DNA of 39,394 nt from an uncultured Lachnospiraceae bacterium (GCA_947570615.1 CANOVJ010000038.1:1-39394); one strand, 5' to 3'. Counted from the first letter of the stretch, positions 25,803 through 34,870 are shown. The notes: a model not told the origin generated them from the letters alone. Translations and numbers: made by a program.

Positions 25803-25834
25803 CTGCCCGGCCTTTCGGGCATTCCTCACAAACT

Positions 25835-25868
25835 ATAATAATATTTTCTGCACGTTTTTTACAACGTG
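25835..25868 (-). promoter_or_regulatory. Promoter with overlapping inverted repeat, upstream of the phosphatase-ROK-Tet/NYN operon
   Basis: On the minus strand TTGTAA (25864-25859), an 18-base spacer and TATTAT (25840-25835) are present. CACGTT/AACGTG (25851-25856 with 25863-25868) forms an inverted repeat that covers the -35 and could be an operator. Confidence 0.4.
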
Positions 25869-25933
25869 GAAACGGTTCAGGCTGGCTGAACTGTATGAAT
25901 ATTTTTACAAATTTGGCATTTTCACAAAATACA

Positions 25934-25963
25934 CTGACATTTTCCTCAAAAATTTGGTATACT
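25934..25963 (+). promoter_or_regulatory. Promoter of the CarD gene
   Basis: CTGACA, an 18-base spacer and TATACT lie about 36 bases before the CarD start codon; AAGGAGGTG gives a very strong ribosome site. Confidence 0.65.
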
Positions 25964-25998
25964 AAGTAGTATAACGTGCTTTTGAAGGAGGTGTGATC

Positions 25999-26514
25999 AT
26001 GTTTGAAAAAGGAGACTATGTAATCTATGGTAACAATGGAATATGCCGCGTCCAGGATATCACCACGCTGAGCATTTCCGGTATTGACAAAAACAGAAAG
26101 TATTATCTGCTCAAGCCTGTGTATTCCTCGGGGAGCACGGTCTATACTCCTGTGGATACGGCGGAAACTCTCCTGCGTCCTGCCCTGTCCCGGGAGGAGG
26201 CCGACAGTCTGATCAGGTCCATCCCTGACATTCCCCTGATCCCTATCGCCGATGAAAAAACACTGGAAAAAACCTACAAGGAATATATGCGCTCGAACAG
26301 CACCAGGGCCTGGGTGCAGCTCATCAAAACGATTTACCTTCGCAAGGAAAAGCGGACCATGAAGGGCTACAAGGTCACAGCTCTTGACAGCCGCTATTTC
26401 AGTCTCGCTGAGAGCTCCCTGTACGGCGAGCTGGCCATTGCGCTGGACAAACCCCGGGAGGAGGTCAAGTCCTATATCGCAAGCTGCATCGACTCCCTTC
26501 CCGCCAGGTCCTGA
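25999..26514 (+). CDS. CarD/CdnL family transcriptional regulator
   Basis: The 171-residue protein opens with the CarD RNA-polymerase-interacting domain (FEKGDYVIYGNNGICRVQDI, then YYLLKPVYSSGSTVYTPVD) and continues with a helical C-terminal domain (RSNSTRAWVQLIKTIYLRKEKR, SLYGELAIALDKPREEV). CarD-type proteins bind the RNA polymerase beta subunit and stabilise open promoter complexes; in Clostridia several paralogues occur. The start at 25999 is set by the AAGGAGGTG site. It is monocistronic, with its own promoter and a terminator at 26570. Confidence 0.9.
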   Translation: MFEKGDYVIYGNNGICRVQDITTLSISGIDKNRKYYLLKPVYSSGSTVYTPVDTAETLLRPALSREEADSLIRSIPDIPLIPIADEKTLEKTYKEYMRSNSTRAWVQLIKTIYLRKEKRTMKGYKVTALDSRYFSLAESSLYGELAIALDKPREEVKSYIASCIDSLPARS

Positions 26515-26569
26515 GCCGATCAAAACAGGCCTGTATCCAGTTTACTACAAATTTTTCAGAAGTTCAATT

Positions 26570-26617
26570 ACAGAATAAAAAACGCCGGCACCTTTGTACC
26601 GACGTTTTTTATTCTGT
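26570..26617. terminator. Bidirectional terminator
   Basis: A 22-base-pair stem with two wobble differences (26570-26591 with 26596-26617, four-base loop) has A runs and T runs on both sides. It separates the CarD gene from the convergent sugar permease gene and can serve both. Confidence 0.9.
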
Positions 26618-26639
26618 TTCTTACATGCTCCCCGCTCTC

Positions 26640-27518
26640 CTACTCCTTCACCGCCCCGATCATCACGCCGCTGGCGAAGTATTTCTGCAGGAAGGGATAT
26701 ACCAGCAGGATCGGCACCGTGGCGACCATGATGGTAGCGTAGCGGATACTCTGAGCCACCGCCTCGGCGTCTCCCACAGCCCCGGCGTTCATGCCCTGGG
26801 AGTCGTTGGATATGAGGATCTCACGCAGAACCACCTGCAAAGGATATTTCTCTCTGTCGCGCAGGATGGCGGTCGCCCAGAACCATCCGTTCCAGATGGA
26901 TACGCCGTAGTAGAGCACCATAACCGCCAGAATAGCCTTGGACAGAGGCAGAATGACCTTTACCAGAATGGTGATATGGCCCGCGCCGTCAATTCTGGCG
27001 GCCTCGGTCAGGCTCTCCGGAATGGCCTCAAAGGAGGTACGCATGATGATCATGTTGTAGGTGCTGATCATAAAGGGAATGATCAGTCCCCATCTGGTAT
27101 CGATCAGGTGCATGTCTTTCAATGTGAGGTAAAAGGGAATCGTGCCTCCCGAGAAAAACATGGTAAACATGATCAGCAGCATCAGCGGTTTCTTGAACAG
27201 TACATTCTTGCGCGAAAAGAAGTACGCCGCAATACTGGTCAGAACCAAATCAGCAAAAACACCTGTTATTAATATAAACAGCGTGTTAAGATAGCCCTTT
27301 AAGATCATGGGATTTTCAAACACCTTTATGTATGCCTGTATGCTGAAGCCCAGAGGCTTTAACAGGAACCCCGTGTGCGACATGAGCCGGTTGCTGTTGC
27401 TGAAGGAGGCCACCGCCACGTGCCACATGGGATAAAGGCAGACAAGTGTTATGACTGTCAGGAAAACATAGTTGAATACCTGAAATATTCTTTCCCCTGT
27501 TGATTTCTTTACTTTCAT
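26640..27518 (-). CDS. Carbohydrate ABC transporter permease (LplC/YtcP type)
   Basis: This 292-residue inner-membrane permease has six membrane segments and the EAA loop ESLTEAARIDGAGHITILVKVILPLSKA near residues 175-200. The C terminus, ASGVMIGAVKE, is typical of the LplC/YtcP group that takes up complex oligosaccharides. GGAGGAG sets the start at 27518. It lies 11 bases after its partner permease. Confidence 0.95.
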   Translation of the reverse strand: MKVKKSTGERIFQVFNYVFLTVITLVCLYPMWHVAVASFSNSNRLMSHTGFLLKPLGFSIQAYIKVFENPMILKGYLNTLFILITGVFADLVLTSIAAYFFSRKNVLFKKPLMLLIMFTMFFSGGTIPFYLTLKDMHLIDTRWGLIIPFMISTYNMIIMRTSFEAIPESLTEAARIDGAGHITILVKVILPLSKAILAVMVLYYGVSIWNGWFWATAILRDREKYPLQVVLREILISNDSQGMNAGAVGDAEAVAQSIRYATIMVATVPILLVYPFLQKYFASGVMIGAVKE

Positions 27519-27529
27519 AATTCTCCTCC

Positions 27530-28447
27530 TTACCACAGACTGTTCTCTGTCGTTCTTTTGGAGATCATGTTGGTGATCACCAGCAGCGCGCAGTTGATTA
27601 CGGAGTTAAACAATCCGATAGCCGTCGAATAGCTCCAGTCCTGATCGATCAGGCCGACACGGTATACATAGGAAGAAATGATATCCGCCGTCTCATAGAT
27701 CGCGGAGTTATACAGAAGGATCGTTTTCTCGTAGCCCATGCTCATGAGAGATCCCATCCGCAGAATCAGCATGACGATGATGGTGGGCATGATCCCCGGG
27801 ATGGTAACGTGGAGCGTCTGTTTCCATTTACCCGCGCCGTCGATGGAGGCCGCCTCATAGAGCTGGCTGTCCACGCCGGAGAGTGCGGAGAGGTATATGA
27901 TCGAGCCCCAGCCTACCTCCTGCCAGATACTGGAGACGGTATAAATCGTTCTGAAATATTTCGGATCCTGCAAAAGCGGTACGCGCTCCCCCCCGAAAAA
28001 GGCAATGATATCATTGATCAGGCCTGTGGAGAGACAGAAATCCTTGATCATACCGCAGATAACCACCATGGATACAAAGTGCGGCAGATAGGTAACTGTC
28101 TGAGAAATCTTCTTGAACTTTTTGTTTCCCACCTCGTTTAACAGAAGCGCCAGGATAATGGGTGCAGGAAAACCGAAAACAATGCTGTACACACTCAGGA
28201 GAATGGTATTGCGCAGAAGCCTTACAAAGTAAGGGCTGGAAAAGAATCTGGTAAAGTTCGCAAACCCTACCCAGTCACTGCCGGATACCCCTTTGGCGGG
28301 CGTGTAATCCATAAATGCGATGATTGCCCCGTACATGGGCTTATACATGAATATGGCGTAGAAAATGATAACAGGAATCACCAGAAGGTACAGCGACCAG
28401 TTTCTCTGGAAATCTTTTTTAATTCTGTCCCCCGTATATTTTTTCAT
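27530..28447 (-). CDS. Carbohydrate ABC transporter permease (LplB type)
   Basis: This 305-residue permease is the partner of the LplC-type protein. It has six membrane segments, IIAFMDYTPAKGVSGSDWVGFANF, the EAA loop YEAASIDGAGKWKQTLHVTIPGIMPT and the ending NMISKRTTENSLW. No ATPase gene is present; such systems often borrow a shared MsmX-type ATPase encoded elsewhere. A terminator lies between it and the broken binding-protein gene. Confidence 0.95.
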   Translation of the reverse strand: MKKYTGDRIKKDFQRNWSLYLLVIPVIIFYAIFMYKPMYGAIIAFMDYTPAKGVSGSDWVGFANFTRFFSSPYFVRLLRNTILLSVYSIVFGFPAPIILALLLNEVGNKKFKKISQTVTYLPHFVSMVVICGMIKDFCLSTGLINDIIAFFGGERVPLLQDPKYFRTIYTVSSIWQEVGWGSIIYLSALSGVDSQLYEAASIDGAGKWKQTLHVTIPGIMPTIIVMLILRMGSLMSMGYEKTILLYNSAIYETADIISSYVYRVGLIDQDWSYSTAIGLFNSVINCALLVITNMISKRTTENSLW

Positions 28448-28490
28448 CCATCTATCCCCTTCCTTCTTTTAACAACAACAGCAAACAGGC

Positions 28491-28544
28491 AAAAAAAGGG
28501 ATGTCCTCAAAGCCCAAGGCGTCCACTGGCTTTTTGGACATCCC
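28491..28544 (-). terminator. Terminator between binding-protein gene and permeases
   Basis: GGGATGTCC (28498-28506) pairs with GGACATCCC (28536-28544), with a further inner stem, followed on the minus strand by seven T. It directly follows the binding-protein stop and would reduce permease transcription relative to the binding protein. Confidence 0.85.
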
Positions 28545-28557
28545 CTCCATTCAGTTT

Positions 28558-30131
28558 TTATCTTGCGTTGTAGCGCTCCAGAGCGCCTTTCTCGATCTCA
28601 AGCGCTCTTGAGAGGTTCATGTTTTCCAGAGTCCGGATGTAGTTATCCCAGTTGTCAAGGCTCTCTGTTCCGAAGATGAACTTCAGCGCCATCTCGTCCA
28701 CATAGGTTCCGAGCTCGTTCATGATGGTGGCAAGCTCCTTGGACTCCTCCTCGGTGGGCGTCACAGGCGGCATTGTGTGCTCTCTTGCAGTGGCAACTCC
28801 CCATGTCTCAGGGCAGAGCTTTGCCGTCTCAAGCTGGAGATACTGCTCCAGATAGTTCAGATCCTGTACGAAGGGACCGTTGTAGTTGGCGCGGATATGC
28901 TTCGCAAGGGCCTGAGCGATGGGCCATCCGTCCTCATTGTCGGTGATGGTCTCGGTGTAAACGGCCCTGTCTCCCTCCCAGTTATAGGAAACGCCTTCAG
29001 TACCGAAGTTAAACAGGTTGTGGCCTTCCTCCGAATAACCGTAATCCAGAAATCTTGCGGCCAGCTCTACGTTCTCACAGCTTCCGGTGATGGCGGCGCC
29101 CACGTCCGGGAAACGGTTCTCAGCGTAAGCATAGAGAGGAGTTTCCCCTGCCTTTGCCGCAGGCTGGGGAGCCGGTACCAGTAAATAATCCGGGTTTTCC
29201 GCCTGTGCGGTGGTCATGAACAGCTGCATACGGCTTGCCGCCCAGCCCACAGATGCGCCGGCCTGATCGGTGGTCATCTTGGCCGTTACCTGATCGCCGT
29301 TTAAGGTAGCGAAATCGGCATCGATCAGACCTTCCTGATACCACTGATTCATGGTGGTCAGATAATCCCTGTAGCTGTCACGCGCATAGGCATAAGCGAT
29401 CTCGCCGTTCTCATCCAGAACGAAGGAGGAGTTGTTGGCAGTACCTACGCCGTAGGCGAATGCAAAGGGATTGGAGCCCTTAAAGTTAATGTAATCATAG
29501 CAAAGAGGCGCGCTGGCTCCCTTTTTCTCCTTGAATGCAACCAGCACATCATGCCACTCGTCGATGGTGGTGGGCACCGCAAGTCCCAGCTCATCCAGCC
29601 AGTCCTGACGAAGGAAGCTTCCTACTGTGAAGCAGAGTCTCTCCTCGCCGCGGATGAAGGGAAATGCAAAGTATGTACCGTTATCCGTCTTAACCATACG
29701 GTCGATATCCGGATTCTCCTCCAGATATTTCTTCAGGTTCGGACAATACTGATCGATCACGTCGTTTAATGCGATGATCACGCCGTCGGAGATGGCCTTC
29801 TCCGGTCCGCCGGGATACTGGCTTACCCATCCGCGCTCAATGATATCAGGAATGTTTCCGTCCGCAACCAGTAGGTAAGTGTTCCCCCCTCCGCTATGGG
29901 ATAGGAGCCTGCATCCGCTGCCGTGTCTGCCGCGGCGTCTTCCGTTGCATCGGAAGCGGTATCCTCTGTGGCGGCCGTATCATCTGTCGCCGCGTCCTGC
30001 GTGCTGCTCTCCTGTGTCTGGTCCGTGCTCTGCGTCTTGTCAGATCCGCCCGAACCGCATCCTGCCAATAAAGAAGCGGCTGTGATGCCCGCCGTCAGTA
30101 AAGCAAGAAGCTTTGTGGATTTCTTTCTCAT
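28558..30131 (-). pseudogene. Carbohydrate ABC substrate-binding lipoprotein, broken by deletion and frameshift
   Basis: The gene begins normally at 30131: signal peptide with lipobox LLAGC, a long Thr/Asp/Ala linker and the first strand GGTLTYW. The frame then runs to a TGA-free stretch ending in TAA near 29825. From about 29873 the protein continues in another frame, with LVADGNIPDIIERGW, YPGGPEKAISDGVI and a normal C-terminal 400 residues up to 28558. In LplA/YtcQ-type proteins about 40-50 residues separate TLTYW from the (A/S)SGxLPDII motif. Here they are missing, so this is an internal deletion with frameshift, not a single-base error. The transporter probably lacks its dedicated binding protein. 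Confidence 0.8.
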
Positions 30132-30315
30132 TTTTTTCCTCCTGTCAGATTTTTGAATTTGTTGGCTGTGCGGCGAAAACCGGTCCCCCGGTTCCCGCCT
30201 CCTGTGTACCTGCCCTGAATTCTACCCGACAAAAGGTGGTTTTTATATAGGCAAAAATGAAAATCCATTGACAAAAACAGGAACAATTAAGAAGATTTCA
30301 GTTTTTGCATATTCA

Positions 30316-32658
30316 TTAATTATTGCGCCTGCTGTTTTTAAGCTGCCCCGGCGTGGCCCCCGTAGCCTTCTTGAACGCCCGGATAAAGGTGGAGCTGTCG
30401 CGGAAGCCTGTCCTCTCCGCCGTCTCCACCACGCTGACGCCCTCCTCCAGAAGTCTCTCCGCCGCCTCGATGCGGGTCTGGTTGAGCGCCCGCAGAAGGC
30501 TCTCCCCGGTACACTTCTTATAGATAGAGGAGAGATAGGCAGGCGTGATATGGAAATGCTGTCCGATCTGAGATACGTTCAGGTCAGGATCCCCAAAGTT
30601 TTCCTGTATGTACCGGCGGATCTCGCCGCTCAATTGACTGTTATAGTCATTCACAGTGTCCGTATCGGGCTGGCGGCATATTTCCTCCACCGCCCCCGCA
30701 AACCCGTCCCGGATCTCCTGATAGCTCAGATTGGAGGAAAATACCTTTAAGTCCAGCTCCTCCCCCGCTCTGCCTCCCGTCTCCTGGGCGGCCTTCATGA
30801 GCGTCCCCGCCAGGTCGTAGAGAAGGCATCTGCGCATGGCCGGGGAGGTCTTAAGCTGTCTGAAATTCACATCCAACACCCCGTTGATGCAGGAGATGGC
30901 AAGCTCTCTGTCATTATTCCTGATAGCCGATATGATCCGCTCCTCCTGGGAGAGGGAATACTTGTAGTTTCTGTTGGAGGTGTCCCGTATTTCCCGGTAG
31001 CTGATATAATCCGAATCCAGAAGGGGCAGAAACGCCTCCGCCTCCCAGGCCTCCCGGTAGGAGCGGTGGAGCCCCGCAAGCCCTTCATGGCCCTCCCCGG
31101 CCAGCACCGCAACCCGGAAGCCGAAATTGTCGGAGATAAATTTCTGCATGTTGTCGATAATCTCCAAAAGCCTTTCCGCCGTCCCCGCATTTCTTTCCCG
31201 GATATTCACAAGAGCCGCCGACGCCTCCCCCAGCTCCGCGATCTCCACATCAAAGGCCTCCGAGATGCCTTCCCCGAACACATTTCCGACAATGAACTTC
31301 TGAAGATTGCTCCTGTCCCCGTCGTTTTCCTGTTCTCTCTCACCGACTGCGGCAGAGAGAGTGTGTGCCGGAGAATTCTCCTCTGCGGACGCCTGCTCTG
31401 TCCCGGACTCCTCCCTGATCTTTAACAACAGCACCAGATTCTGTCCCCCGCGGGCAAACTTCCGGCAGATCTCGTTCCTCTCCGGCGTATTCTGCTGCTC
31501 TCCGGCGGGATTGATCATCGTGTCGATCAGATAATACTGCCGGATCACCTCCCTGCTCTCATGGAGTCTCTCCTGGAATTCGGAGTGCTCCTCAAAAAGC
31601 CGCATGGCCTTTTCCTTCAGGTAGACATATTCATTTTCCACCTGCCTGTTTTCCCTGTCATACTTGCGGAACATATCCATCAGCGCCCTGATGGGATCGT
31701 AGCTTTTCCTGGCCATCTGCGTGGCGGCCATAAACCCCACGCCCAGACAGATCAGAAGGCTCAGGGTAAAAAAATTTCTCAGCCGCCTGGCCGAGCTGCC
31801 GATCATTTTTTCCGGCATCATGAGCACATATTTCCAGCCGAATACCTTTGAGGGGGAAACGCTGAGGATATATTTTTCCTCATTGTAGTTCAGCTCCGCG
31901 TCGCTCTCCTCCTTCAGCCCGTCGTAGTCGAGTCCGATCTGTCCGAACTCCCCGGGCCTGGTCATAATCCGGCTCTTTTCATCAATCAGAAGCCAGTCCA
32001 TCCCGTTTTCGTCCGTATCCAGCCTCATGCTTTTGCTCAGGGCGTCCATATTGATCCACAGGCCGACCATGGCGGAGGTCTCCCCGAAGTCCCCCTTCAT
32101 GTTGGTCATGGTCAGAAGAAGAGGCGAGCTTCCATCCTTCAGCGTTCCCTCCAGGCGGGTCGCCCCGGACACGTGATATTCCGAAAAATAGTCCTCCAGC
32201 CACCCTATGGAATCCTCATCCTCGAAGCAGTAGAGCTCGCAGTACATTTTCAGATCCATGCATCCTCTGGTGGACACCACTTTGCCGTTATTGCGGAAGT
32301 AAACCGTTATATCATTGCAGTAATTTCCATTGCGGTTGATGGCAATCTGCAGATCATTGATCTCTCTTTGCAGTGTGTAGAGCTTATAATAGTCGTTGCT
32401 TTTGAAATTCCCATGTACGGTGGAGAGCTGCTGGATGGTGGTATCCAGCCCGAGCTGGAGCAGCGCGTTCCCGTAATACTCCAGCTCTCTGTCGCAGGTC
32501 TCCTTCAGCGTCCGGATCAGGCCGCTGTTGGAGGCGTCCGCCTGCCGCTGCACTACCCGGTAGGAGTAGGAATAAAAAAACACTGCCATCACCAGCGGTA
32601 TCAGAAGAATGCAGGCATAGGACAGATACAGTTTTCGATAAGCGCTCCAGTTTTTCAT
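30316..32658 (-). CDS. Membrane-anchored AraC-family sensor-regulator
   Basis: The 780-residue protein has membrane segment 1 at about 8-30, an extracellular Cache-like sensor (about 35-280, with LLIDEKSRIMTRPGEFG), membrane segment 2 at about 285-307, a long linker and a C-terminal AraC helix-turn-helix pair (LNVSQIGQHFHITPAYLSSIYKK, then SVVETAERTGFRDSSTFIRAFKKATGATPGQ). This one-piece design senses an outside sugar and activates the adjacent ABC operon. ATG at 32658 is preferred because homologues start MKxxSxYRK; the AAGGAG site is 13 bases away, and an ATG at 32670 is nearer. It sits directly upstream of the broken binding-protein gene. Confidence 0.9.
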   Translation of the reverse strand: MKNWSAYRKLYLSYACILLIPLVMAVFFYSYSYRVVQRQADASNSGLIRTLKETCDRELEYYGNALLQLGLDTTIQQLSTVHGNFKSNDYYKLYTLQREINDLQIAINRNGNYCNDITVYFRNNGKVVSTRGCMDLKMYCELYCFEDEDSIGWLEDYFSEYHVSGATRLEGTLKDGSSPLLLTMTNMKGDFGETSAMVGLWINMDALSKSMRLDTDENGMDWLLIDEKSRIMTRPGEFGQIGLDYDGLKEESDAELNYNEEKYILSVSPSKVFGWKYVLMMPEKMIGSSARRLRNFFTLSLLICLGVGFMAATQMARKSYDPIRALMDMFRKYDRENRQVENEYVYLKEKAMRLFEEHSEFQERLHESREVIRQYYLIDTMINPAGEQQNTPERNEICRKFARGGQNLVLLLKIREESGTEQASAEENSPAHTLSAAVGEREQENDGDRSNLQKFIVGNVFGEGISEAFDVEIAELGEASAALVNIRERNAGTAERLLEIIDNMQKFISDNFGFRVAVLAGEGHEGLAGLHRSYREAWEAEAFLPLLDSDYISYREIRDTSNRNYKYSLSQEERIISAIRNNDRELAISCINGVLDVNFRQLKTSPAMRRCLLYDLAGTLMKAAQETGGRAGEELDLKVFSSNLSYQEIRDGFAGAVEEICRQPDTDTVNDYNSQLSGEIRRYIQENFGDPDLNVSQIGQHFHITPAYLSSIYKKCTGESLLRALNQTRIEAAERLLEEGVSVVETAERTGFRDSSTFIRAFKKATGATPGQLKNSRRNN

Positions 32659-32758
32659 AATTATAGCCATGCTCCTTCCAAAGTCCGGGCAGCAAAAGTC
32701 TGAAAGAGAAAAGTCCAGGCGTGTCCCTGCACGCATGCATAATCCGGCTTATACTGTG

Positions 32759-32787
32759 ATTGTAATCTAAAAGAACATTTAAGTAAA
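32759..32787 (-). promoter_or_regulatory. Promoter of the sensor-regulator gene
   Basis: On the minus strand TTTACT, a 17-base spacer and TACAAT lie about 100 bases before the start codon. With the terminator at 32931 and the palindromes at 33010 it accounts for much of the gene-free stretch 32659-33086; I see no gene in the rest. Confidence 0.55.
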
Positions 32788-32930
32788 CGAAAATATTTCT
32801 TCTGATGTAATTATTTTAACCGGGATTTCGTTTTCCGGCAGAGCTCTTCCCCAATGTCCGCCCCGCCGAGCGCACGCTGCGTCGGCAGAAAAATCGGTTT
32901 GTCGATCTTTCTTCTGCGTATTTCTGCACA

Positions 32931-32962
32931 AAAAACGCCGGCATCTGCGCGCCGGCGTTTTT
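32931..32962. terminator. Bidirectional terminator
   Basis: A perfect 12-base-pair stem, AAAAACGCCGGC with GCCGGCGTTTTT, encloses an eight-base loop and ends in T runs on both strands. It ends the PHP-gene transcript about 125 bases after its stop. Confidence 0.9.
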
Positions 32963-33009
32963 GTTCTGATAGGATAAAAAATATTTCAGGGCGTCTTTCC
33001 CTCCTGCCT

Positions 33010-33083
33010 CCGTTCCGGAACGGCCCTGTGCCAGGGATCTTCGTGTCGGGCGACTCTGTGCCAGAGCGGCTCTCTACCAGAGC
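33010..33083 (-). repeat. Four back-to-back palindromes after the PHP gene
   Basis: A perfect 14-base palindrome (33010-33023) is followed by three small hairpins: CCCTG-TGC-CAGGG (33024-33036), CTCTG-TGC-CAGAG (33054-33066) and GCTCT/AGAGC (33069-33083). They lie in the 3' untranslated part of the PHP-gene transcript, ahead of the terminator. Function unknown; they may be decay barriers or sites for a protein. Confidence 0.6.
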
Positions 33084-33086
33084 TGA

Positions 33087-34085
33087 TCAGCGGCTTAAAA
33101 GCTCATCCAGGAAATACGCGTTGGAATCCGCATGCCTTCCGTGAGCATCCTGAACGGCAACCCGGATATATCCTTCCTTTCCGGTCAGGGTAAACTGCGC
33201 CTGGCTGATGGTGGTTCCGGGCGCGGCGGCGGCCCTGTGGCAGGAGCGTCCCATGGTCTTTATGTAGATCTTGTCCGCCGGAGTGCAACGCACGCTCAGC
33301 CTTCCATCCTCCAGGGTGATCTCCTCAATCCTCGGCCCCTCCGAGCGTCCATCCGGCGATATGGTGCTGTAAAAATGTCCGTTCTTAAGCGCCTCCATCA
33401 CCGCCGGGCAGGTCAGCTCCCTGGCGCCGATCATCACCGCCCCGCCAAAGGAATCGCACAGGGCATCCTCCGGCGGGCAGCTGTTGTGATTGTCGTCCGT
33501 CGCCACCGCAAAGAGCCTCTGGCCGCTGCGCAGCATCTCGTCATAGGCCTGGGGATGATAGCCGTAGAGACCGTCCAGCTCACAGCCGTGATTGTAGATC
33601 TCCATTCCCCAGAAGCCTCTTAAATCCTTATAGTCCTCATAATTCTGCAGCGACCAGTAAGGATGATTATAGCAGGCTAAAAATCCCAGTCCGGCCATCT
33701 TTTCCACATAGCCGTTCAGGCTCTCGATATCGTGATAACGCTTCTCGGGCTGGGTCAGATGCGCCTTTTCTTCCTTATATAAATTGGGATCCGTATCGAA
33801 CCAGTTGATGTGGTAGGTTCTGATCCGGTCAAAGCTCCACTGATGGTTTCCGAACTCGTTCAGATCCGTCTCCATGGCCGCGATGGCCAGAAAATTCTCA
33901 TCGTTTAACTCCGCATGATTGGCGTAGATTCTGTGATCCGTAAACGCGATCACGCTGTAGCCTCTGGCCTGATACAGCTCCTTAATCTCCCGGGCCGTGT
34001 GCTTTCCGTCGGAAAGCACCGTGTGGCAGTGCAGATTTGCTTTGTACCAGTTTACTCCCTGGGGGAGAAGATGTTTGACTGACAT
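33087..34085 (-). CDS. PHP-domain phosphoesterase
   Basis: This 332-residue cytoplasmic protein of the polymerase-and-histidinol-phosphatase superfamily carries its metal ligands: NLHCHTVLSDGKHTAREI near 17-34, IAFTDHRIY, AMETDLN, CYNHPYWS and VATDDNHN. The last 80 residues form a beta-rich domain (RLSVRCTPADKIYIKTMG). Related proteins hydrolyse phosphomonoesters or sugar phosphates. It lies upstream of the AraC/ABC locus and may process an imported phosphosugar, which is inference. AAAGGAAA lies 11 bases before the start. Confidence 0.85.
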   Translation of the reverse strand: MSVKHLLPQGVNWYKANLHCHTVLSDGKHTAREIKELYQARGYSVIAFTDHRIYANHAELNDENFLAIAAMETDLNEFGNHQWSFDRIRTYHINWFDTDPNLYKEEKAHLTQPEKRYHDIESLNGYVEKMAGLGFLACYNHPYWSLQNYEDYKDLRGFWGMEIYNHGCELDGLYGYHPQAYDEMLRSGQRLFAVATDDNHNSCPPEDALCDSFGGAVMIGARELTCPAVMEALKNGHFYSTISPDGRSEGPRIEEITLEDGRLSVRCTPADKIYIKTMGRSCHRAAAAPGTTISQAQFTLTGKEGYIRVAVQDAHGRHADSNAYFLDELLSR

Positions 34086-34158
34086 TGATTCTGTTTCCTT
34101 TCTGTTTTATTGGCATAAGGTGTCTGGAATAAAAACAGTTCACAAAAAACGCTGCCCA

Positions 34159-34578
34159 TCAGTTTTCATCGCAGGCCCAGACAATATCCAGCATTTCCCT
34201 GGGCGTAACGATAAAAGGCCTCGCCGGAAAATGTTTCAGGTTCCCTGTTACAAGGTATGCGTCCTCCTTTTTCCGTTTCTCCATTACAACTTCGTAAAAC
34301 ACCCTGTCTTTTGGATCAGGCAACTCAATTTCTAATGTTTCTGCATCAACATATATTCCCTCTCGCCTGATTCCCTCCAGTACCTCCTGGATAATATCTT
34401 CTGTAAAGTGAAATCTGGGCCGGGCAAGAACCTCCCGATATTCTTCCATAATTGTGTCATTTAACACAGGGATAATCGGGCCTTCAAAAACCAGTTCCAT
34501 AACACTTCCCGGTACAGAATTCCACTTCAGCATCGCTGAGACAAGCACATTTGTATCAATAACTGCATAATATCTCAC
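34159..34578 (-). CDS. PIN-domain ribonuclease toxin of a toxin-antitoxin pair
   Basis: The 139-residue protein belongs to the 'putative toxin, PIN family' group: YYAVIDTNVLVSAML (first acidic residue), EEYREVLARPRFHF, LPDPKDRVFYEVV and DAYLVTGNLKHFP (later acidic cluster). PIN toxins cut RNA, often tRNA or rRNA. A GTG start at 34578 is chosen because AAGTAAGG lies eight bases upstream; the longer frame begins inside the antitoxin gene with no better site. It follows the RelB-like antitoxin by 10 bases. Confidence 0.85.
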   Translation of the reverse strand: MRYYAVIDTNVLVSAMLKWNSVPGSVMELVFEGPIIPVLNDTIMEEYREVLARPRFHFTEDIIQEVLEGIRREGIYVDAETLEIELPDPKDRVFYEVVMEKRKKEDAYLVTGNLKHFPARPFIVTPREMLDIVWACDEN

Positions 34579-34588
34579 AAATTTTACC

Positions 34589-34870
34589 TTACTTTCTCGC
34601 CTCTGCAATTTCAGCGTTGATTTCCTCCAACGTCATATCAGCTATTCCGTTTTCCTGCGCAATACGGCTTGCCTGCTTCATCGCCATCAGCGCGCTGCTC
34701 TCAGGCTCCCGGTCAAGCTTCATGCTGAATGGAATTCCGTTTTCCTGGATAAGCCTTGATATGCACATACGCATATAGGTTGGCAAATCGATGCCAAGTC
34801 GTTCACAAATAGCGGTCGCCCTCATTCTCGATGTGTCATCCGTTCGAAACTGTACCAGTGAATTTGCCAT
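34589..34870 (-). CDS. RelB/DinJ-like ribbon-helix-helix antitoxin
   Basis: The 93-residue protein starts MANSLVQFRTDD (N-terminal DNA-binding strand), then AICERLGIDLPTYMRMCISRLIQENGIPF, the RelB/DinJ helix pattern, and a charged C-terminal tail (MTLEEINAEIAEARK) that would bind the toxin. It should repress its own promoter at 34927 and neutralise the PIN nuclease. RelB-type antitoxins usually pair with RelE-fold toxins, so the PIN partner is a mixed pairing. Confidence 0.88.
   Translation of the reverse strand: MANSLVQFRTDDTSRMRATAICERLGIDLPTYMRMCISRLIQENGIPFSMKLDREPESSALMAMKQASRIAQENGIADMTLEEINAEIAEARK

Noticed and set aside
29825-29885. Programmed frameshifting in the sugar-binding-protein gene
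   Set aside because: No slippery heptamer is present at the junction, and expected residues are missing, so deletion explains it better.
34670-34700. A TCAGCGCGCTGC match to the 5420 repeat inside the antitoxin gene
   Set aside because: It is in coding sequence, lacks the TATTATA part and is only an 8-base palindrome with flanks; chance is enough.
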